Origin: Kribbella rubisoli | Lineage (GTDB): Bacteria; Actinomycetota; Actinomycetes; Propionibacteriales; Kribbellaceae | Assembly: GCF_004217145.1 (NCBI RefSeq) | Contig: NZ_SHKR01000013.1 | Span: forward strand, 248,001-312,000 | Direction: 5' to 3' | DNA: 64,000 nucleotides | Shown here: piece by piece, positions 59,988 through 64,000 of the stretch | Layout of the letters: the number at the start of each line of letters is the position of its first letter | Numbering within the stretch: position 1 is the stretch's first letter | The notes under the pieces: generated by a model | What the model was told of the DNA's origin: nothing | The model's database searches: none | The model's input: the letters and a program-made list of their open reading frames with translations, nothing else | Made by a program: the position numbers and the translations under genes

Positions 59988-60803
59988 CTAGATGACGTGT
60001 TCCTTGTATCGCGCCAGTGCCAGGTCGAAGACCTCCTGGCCGGGCGCGTCCCACAGTTGCTGGTTGAAGATCTCGACCTCGATCGGCCCGTCGTACCCCG
60101 CCGCATCGCACGCCTCGCGCAGCCGGCGCAGCTCGATCGAACCGTCGCCCATCATGCCGCGGCCGAGCAGCGTGTCCTCGGGCAGCGGGACAACCCAGTC
60201 GCTGACCTGGTACGACAGGATCCGCTCACCGGCCCGCTCGATCTGCCGATACACATCCGCGTCCCACCACAGGTGGTAGGCGTCCACGATCACGCCGACC
60301 TGCGACGCCGGGAACTGCTCGGCCAGATCGAGCGCACCGCCGAGCGACGACACCACACAGCGGTCCGAGCAGAACACGGGGTGCAGAGCCTCGACGGCGA
60401 GCTTCACGCCACGTTCTTCGGCGTACGGCGCAAGCTCGGCGAGCCCGTCGCGCACCATACCGCGCGCACCGTCGAGATCACGTGAACCCGCGGGCAGTCC
60501 GCCGCTGACGAGGACGAGGACCGACGTACCGATGGTCGCTGCCTCGTCGATCGCGCGCCGGTTGTCGTCGATCTTCGCGTTGCACTCGGCCGGATCGGTC
60601 GACGTGAAGAAGCCGCTCCGGCACAGCGACGAGACCTTCAGGCCGGCGTCGGCGACGAGCTTCGCGGCCTTGTCGACGCCGTACTCCTGGATGGGCTCGC
60701 GCCACAGGCCGATCCATTCCAGGCCGGCGTTGGCGCTTGCCGCGACGACATCCTCGAGCGGCCAGTACTTCGTTGTCGCCTGGTTCAGGCTGTACCTGTT
60801 CAC
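59988..60803 (-). CDS. sugar phosphate isomerase/epimerase-like TIM barrel B
   Basis: 271 aa: MNRYSLNQATTKYWPLEDVVAASANAGLEWIGLWREP, SSLCRSGFFTSTDP, LAVEALHPVF (metal Glu), VGVIVDAYHLWWDADVYRQI (metal Asp/His), YQVSDWVVPLPEDTLLGRGMMGDGSIELRRL, IEVEIFNQQLW (metal Glu). Distinct from barrel A. Its ATG overlaps the DUF993 stop (ATGA). Confidence 0.85.
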   Translation of the reverse strand: MNRYSLNQATTKYWPLEDVVAASANAGLEWIGLWREPIQEYGVDKAAKLVADAGLKVSSLCRSGFFTSTDPAECNAKIDDNRRAIDEAATIGTSVLVLVSGGLPAGSRDLDGARGMVRDGLAELAPYAEERGVKLAVEALHPVFCSDRCVVSSLGGALDLAEQFPASQVGVIVDAYHLWWDADVYRQIERAGERILSYQVSDWVVPLPEDTLLGRGMMGDGSIELRRLREACDAAGYDGPIEVEIFNQQLWDAPGQEVFDLALARYKEHVI

Positions 60804-62023
60804 GCGTCGACACCGCTCACGCGCAGCAGTTGGCGGAACCGGTCGACGGCGAGCTCAGGGTCGGTCAGTACGCCGGCTTGGTCGGCCAAGCGGAACGTGT
60901 CGGCGAGGTGCGGGAGCGACCGGCCCGTCTGCAGGCCGCCGACCATCGTGAAGCCGGGCTGGTGCCCGTTCAGCCAAGCCAGGAAGGCGATTCCGGTCTT
61001 GTAGTAGTACGTGGGCGCGGAGAAGATCTGCCTGGCGAGTGGGACGGTTGGTGCGAACACGCGCTCGTACTCGGCCAGCTCGCCGGCGTCCAGGGCTTTC
61101 AGGGCGGCTGCGGCGGCCGGGGCGATTGCTGCGAAGATGCCGAGGAGGGCGTCGCTGTGCCGGTTCTCGTCGCCGCGGATCAGCTCGGGATAGTTGAAGT
61201 CGTCCCCGGTGTAGAGCCGGACGCCTTCGGGGAGGCGATTGCGCAGGGCAACTTCATACGATGCGTCGAGCAACGAGATCTTGATGCCGTCGACCTTCGC
61301 CACGTGGTCGTTGATCAGACCAACGACCGTGTCCGCGGCCGACTCGAAGGATCCGCTGCCCCAGTAGCCTTCCAAGGCGGGGTCGAACATGGGGCCGAGC
61401 CAGTGGAGGATCACCGGCTTGGTCGACTGGGTGAGAAGGCGGTCGTAAACCTTCCGATAGTCGTCGGGCGATTCAGCTGCCGCGCACAACGCGCGACTCG
61501 CCATCATGATCGGTTGAGCCCCGGCTGCCTCCGCCACCGCAAACTGCTCTTCGTACGCCGAGACCACGTCTTCCAGCGAATGCTTGCCGGCCGCAAGCTG
61601 ATCCGTCCCGGCCCCCACCGCGATTCGCCCCTCCGGCGCCTCAGCCGCCGACCGCCGAATCAACTCCTGCGTAGCCGCCCAGTCCAGCCCCATCCCCCGC
61701 TGCGCCGTATCCATCGCCTCGGCCACAGACAACCCCAACGACCACAAATACCGCCGAAACCCCAGCGTATGCTCCCAATCCACCACCGCCGGAGCTCCCG
61801 GCGAGTTGTCCCCCAACGGATCAGCAACAACATGAGCAGCCGCGAACGCCAACCGACACGCCGCCGGCGAATAGGTGCCGTGAGCAACCGGCGTCCCCGA
61901 CAAACGATAGTTGTCCAGCCGCCCACCATCCGGCCGCGCACCACCACCGCCTTCTGCGCCGCCGGCCGACGTGGGACCGGCGAAGTTTCCGGCGCTTGTA
62001 GGCAGCTTGAGTTCCAGGGCCAT
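60800..62023 (-). CDS. DUF993 (dihydrodipicolinate synthase-like) protein
   Basis: 407 aa. DUF993 family: AAHVVADPLGDNSPGAPAVVDWEHTLGFRRYLWSLGLSVAEAMDTAQRGMGLDW, IAVGAGTDQL, PIMMASRALCAAA, PVILHWLGPMFDPALEGYWG, KVDGIKISLLDASYEVALRNRLPEGVRLYTGDDFNYPELI. The Lys in DGIKIS occupies the Schiff-base position of DHDPS-type class I aldolases, so a lyase or aldolase acting on a keto-sugar acid is a reasonable guess. TAATG overlap with the oxidoreductase gene upstream. Confidence 0.9.
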   Translation of the reverse strand: MALELKLPTSAGNFAGPTSAGGAEGGGGARPDGGRLDNYRLSGTPVAHGTYSPAACRLAFAAAHVVADPLGDNSPGAPAVVDWEHTLGFRRYLWSLGLSVAEAMDTAQRGMGLDWAATQELIRRSAAEAPEGRIAVGAGTDQLAAGKHSLEDVVSAYEEQFAVAEAAGAQPIMMASRALCAAAESPDDYRKVYDRLLTQSTKPVILHWLGPMFDPALEGYWGSGSFESAADTVVGLINDHVAKVDGIKISLLDASYEVALRNRLPEGVRLYTGDDFNYPELIRGDENRHSDALLGIFAAIAPAAAAALKALDAGELAEYERVFAPTVPLARQIFSAPTYYYKTGIAFLAWLNGHQPGFTMVGGLQTGRSLPHLADTFRLADQAGVLTDPELAVDRFRQLLRVSGVDA

Positions 62024-63183
62024 TACTGGACCTCGAGGTCGAGCTTCGGGACTTCGAGTTTGCGGCCTTCGTGCCAGGACTGGAGGCCCAGCTCGGCCAA
62101 CTGCACGCCCTTGGCGGCTTCGATGAAGTCCCAGGTGAAGGGGGTGTCGTCGACCACGTGGCGGAGGAACATCTCCCACTGGACCTTGAAGCCGTTGTCG
62201 AAGGGTTCGTTGTCCGGGACCTCGGCCCACTGGTCGCGGAACGGCTCGGTGGCCGGTAGGTCCGGGTTCCACACCGGCTTCGGTGTCGCCGACCGGTGTT
62301 GCGCCCGGCACCGCCGCAGCCCCGCGACCGCGGACCCCTCGGTCCCGTCCACGTGAAACTCGACCAGCTCATCCCGGAACACCCGCGTCGCCCACGACGA
62401 GTTCATCTGCGCGACGATCCCGCCCTCGAGCTCGAACACGCCGTACGCCGCATCGTCCGCAGTTGCGGCGTACTTGTCGCCCTGCTCGTCGACCCGCTCA
62501 GGAATATGCGTAGCACCCTGGCAGTACACGGACTTGACCGACCCGAACGTCTGGTCGAGCACATATCGCCAGTGGCAGAACATGTCGAGGATGATGCCGC
62601 CGCCCTCTTCGGACTTGTAGTTCCACGACGGCCGCTGCGCTTCCTGCCAGTCGCCTTCGAAGACCCAGTAGCCGAACTCACCGCGGACCGACAGGATCCG
62701 GCCGAAGAACCCGCCGTCGACCAGCCGCTTCAGCTTGCGCAGGCCGGGCAGTGACAGCTTGTCCATCACGACGCCGTTCTTCAGCCCGGAGTCGATCACG
62801 GTCCGGGCCAGGTCGACCGCCGCGTCCAGGCTCTCGGCGATCGGCTTCTCGCAGTAGATGGCCTTGCCGGCCTCGACCGCGGCGCGGACGCCCTTCTCGC
62901 GCAGCTGGGTGAGCTGCGAGTCGAAGTAGATCTCGACGTCCGGCTGTGCCAGCGCCTCAGCGAGATCGGTGGTCCACCGCTCCAGCCCGTACTGCTCGGC
63001 GATCCGGCGCAGCTTGAGCTCGTTGCGGCCGACCAGGATCGGTTCGGGGATGATCATCGTGCCGTCCGCGGCGGGCAGTCCGCCCTGCTCCCGGATCGCC
63101 ACGATGGAACGCTCGAGGTGCTGGCGCAGGCCCATCCGGCCGGTGACGCCGTTCATCACGATGCCGATGCGTCGCTCGTTCAC
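62023..63183 (-). CDS. Gfo/Idh/MocA-family oxidoreductase
   Basis: 386 aa. N-terminal Rossmann domain (RIGIVMNGVTGRMGLRQHLERSI, then WTTDLAEALAQPDVEIYFDSQ), the family E-K-P motif in AIYCEKPIAESLDAAV, and a C-terminal beta-sheet domain with EEGGGIILDMFCHWRYVLDQTFG (the G-x-x-x-D-x-x-x-H active-site pattern) and GTEGSAVAGLRRC. Probably oxidises a sugar, sugar acid or polyol with NAD(P). GTG 63183 has GAGAGG upstream. Confidence 0.92.
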   Translation of the reverse strand: MNERRIGIVMNGVTGRMGLRQHLERSIVAIREQGGLPAADGTMIIPEPILVGRNELKLRRIAEQYGLERWTTDLAEALAQPDVEIYFDSQLTQLREKGVRAAVEAGKAIYCEKPIAESLDAAVDLARTVIDSGLKNGVVMDKLSLPGLRKLKRLVDGGFFGRILSVRGEFGYWVFEGDWQEAQRPSWNYKSEEGGGIILDMFCHWRYVLDQTFGSVKSVYCQGATHIPERVDEQGDKYAATADDAAYGVFELEGGIVAQMNSSWATRVFRDELVEFHVDGTEGSAVAGLRRCRAQHRSATPKPVWNPDLPATEPFRDQWAEVPDNEPFDNGFKVQWEMFLRHVVDDTPFTWDFIEAAKGVQLAELGLQSWHEGRKLEVPKLDLEVQ

Positions 63184-63194
63184 TGTCGTACCTC

Positions 63195-63923
63195 TCACGC
63201 TCGAGTGTCATAAACGTCGAGGCGGCCGCACATGCCGTGCAGGCCGGACTCAGTAGGTGCGGGAAGTTGGTGCAGCTCAGCTGACTCCAGGTACGGCGCG
63301 GTGCCGGCCTCGAGCGCATCCAGCGCGGCGCCGGTCTCGTCGGCGACGCGGTGCGCGCCGTCCTCCCAGCGCTTCCGCCAGTCCGCAAGCTGCGGCTGCA
63401 CGAGCCGGATCGCGGCGGCGTAGAAGTCGTCCAGCGCGGACGGTCCCTCCGACTCGTACCGTTCACGCAGTACGCCGTACCCCTGCACAGCGAGGTCGCG
63501 CCGCGCCATCGCCGACTCCGTCCGCGCGCCCTCGGTGAGTGCCGTCGCCTTCAAGTACGTCTCGCGGTCGGTGAGGTACTCCGGCGGCAGCGTCATCACG
63601 GCATCGCCCGCCTCAGGCAGACCGGAGTTCGACATCAGGGCGAGGATCTGGAGACCGCCGTGGTTGACGAGCCGATGGATCATCCCAGGCCCGAACCAGA
63701 CCACGGCGCCGGCCTGCAGCGGGGTCTCGCGGTAGCCCTTCGTGGAGAGCGTCTGTACGGCGCCGTCGCCGGCGAGCACGTAGTACCCCTCGGAGCAGGC
63801 CAGGTGCACATGCGGCGTACCGCCGACCAGGCCGTCGGAGGCCTCGACGTCGTACACCGTCAGTTTCGAGATACCGATCCCACCCGGCAGCGGCATGGCC
63901 GGTCCGGACTCGACCTCACACAT
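63195..63923 (-). CDS. cupin-domain protein, first gene of the sugar-type operon
   Basis: 242 aa. A cupin at residues about 20-120: LTVYDVEASDGLVGGTPHVHLACSEGYYVLAGDGAVQTLS (metal His/Glu), then PLQAGAVVWFGPGMIHRLVNHGGLQIL, followed by a helical domain (YLKATALTEGARTESAMARRDLAVQGY, ALDDFYAAAIRLVQPQLADWRKRWEDG). Starts at ATG 63923 after GGAGGGAGG. The operator at 63944 immediately precedes it. Confidence 0.85.
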   Translation of the reverse strand: MCEVESGPAMPLPGGIGISKLTVYDVEASDGLVGGTPHVHLACSEGYYVLAGDGAVQTLSTKGYRETPLQAGAVVWFGPGMIHRLVNHGGLQILALMSNSGLPEAGDAVMTLPPEYLTDRETYLKATALTEGARTESAMARRDLAVQGYGVLRERYESEGPSALDDFYAAAIRLVQPQLADWRKRWEDGAHRVADETGAALDALEAGTAPYLESAELHQLPAPTESGLHGMCGRLDVYDTRA

Positions 63924-63943
63924 GCGCGCCTCCCTCCTGAGCC

Positions 63944-63961
63944 TGGGAAAGGGCTTTCCGC
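63944..63961. promoter_or_regulatory. LacI-family operator
   Basis: TGGGAAAG-GG-CTTTCCGC matches the general LacI-family operator TGGGAAAG-CG-CTTTCCCA at 15 of 18 positions and lies 21 bases upstream of the cupin start. The regulator gene is not in the window; it could lie just beyond the right edge. Confidence 0.72.
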
Positions 63962-64000
63962 AGCCTGTGACCGTAACCATAGGTGGGCGTCCCGACCGAG

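Overview
The window is high-GC, densely coded chromosomal DNA from an actinobacterium. Evidence: an F420-dependent glucose-6-phosphate dehydrogenase, CE1758/CE1759-type flavin enzymes, mycothiol-type DinB proteins, an ECF42-like sigma factor, many GTG starts and frequent ATGA/TGATG gene overlaps. Gene content and style fit Kribbella or a close relative; that placement is inference. No tRNA, rRNA, CRISPR array, IS element or prophage was seen.

Layout. 0-18 kb is mixed housekeeping and stress genes: smpB, an ECF42-like sigma factor with its YCII partner, two APH-fold proteins, a duplicated membrane protein, a PLP lyase, a ClpX-type zinc-finger/HTH protein with strong palindromes at its promoter, DUF72, an alkyltransferase, a nitrilase homologue lacking its nucleophile, MarR/cupin and fgd. 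18.3-42 kb is a purine and glyoxylate catabolism supercluster. 42-59 kb is accessory: SDR, decayed ABC exporter behind a small basic peptide, DrrAB-like exporter with TetR, flavin monooxygenase/reductase pair, aldo-keto reductase, PhoD, an orphan VbhA-like antitoxin, a membrane-anchored M16 peptidase and a diguanylate cyclase. 59.2-63.9 kb is a five-gene operon (cupin, Gfo/Idh/MocA, DUF993, two xylose-isomerase-like barrels) behind a LacI-type operator.

Purine cluster. Guanine is deaminated (guaD), xanthine is imported and oxidised (NCS2 permease, xdhA-xdhB-xdhC), urate goes to allantoin (uricase, HIU hydrolase, OHCU decarboxylase), allantoin to allantoate (allB), ureidoglycine to ureidoglycolate (ureidoglycine aminohydrolase), and glyoxylate to glycerate phosphate (gcl, glxR, glxK, hyi). 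An 8-oxoguanine deaminase feeds oxidised guanine into the urate branch. Allantoate amidohydrolase and the ureidoglycolate step are not in the window. PucR- and IclR-type regulators flank the genes. I find a shared operator-like element, TTCCG-N5-CGGAA in tandem 21 bp apart, at the iclR/DUF6986, uraD and pucR/hyi promoters. It ties a CitE-like DUF6986 protein, a thiamine-binding-type protein and an HTH protein to this regulon.

Several loci look decayed: a transglutaminase-like gene, an ABC exporter, and a TetR/aldo-keto reductase divergent pair joined by a deletion.
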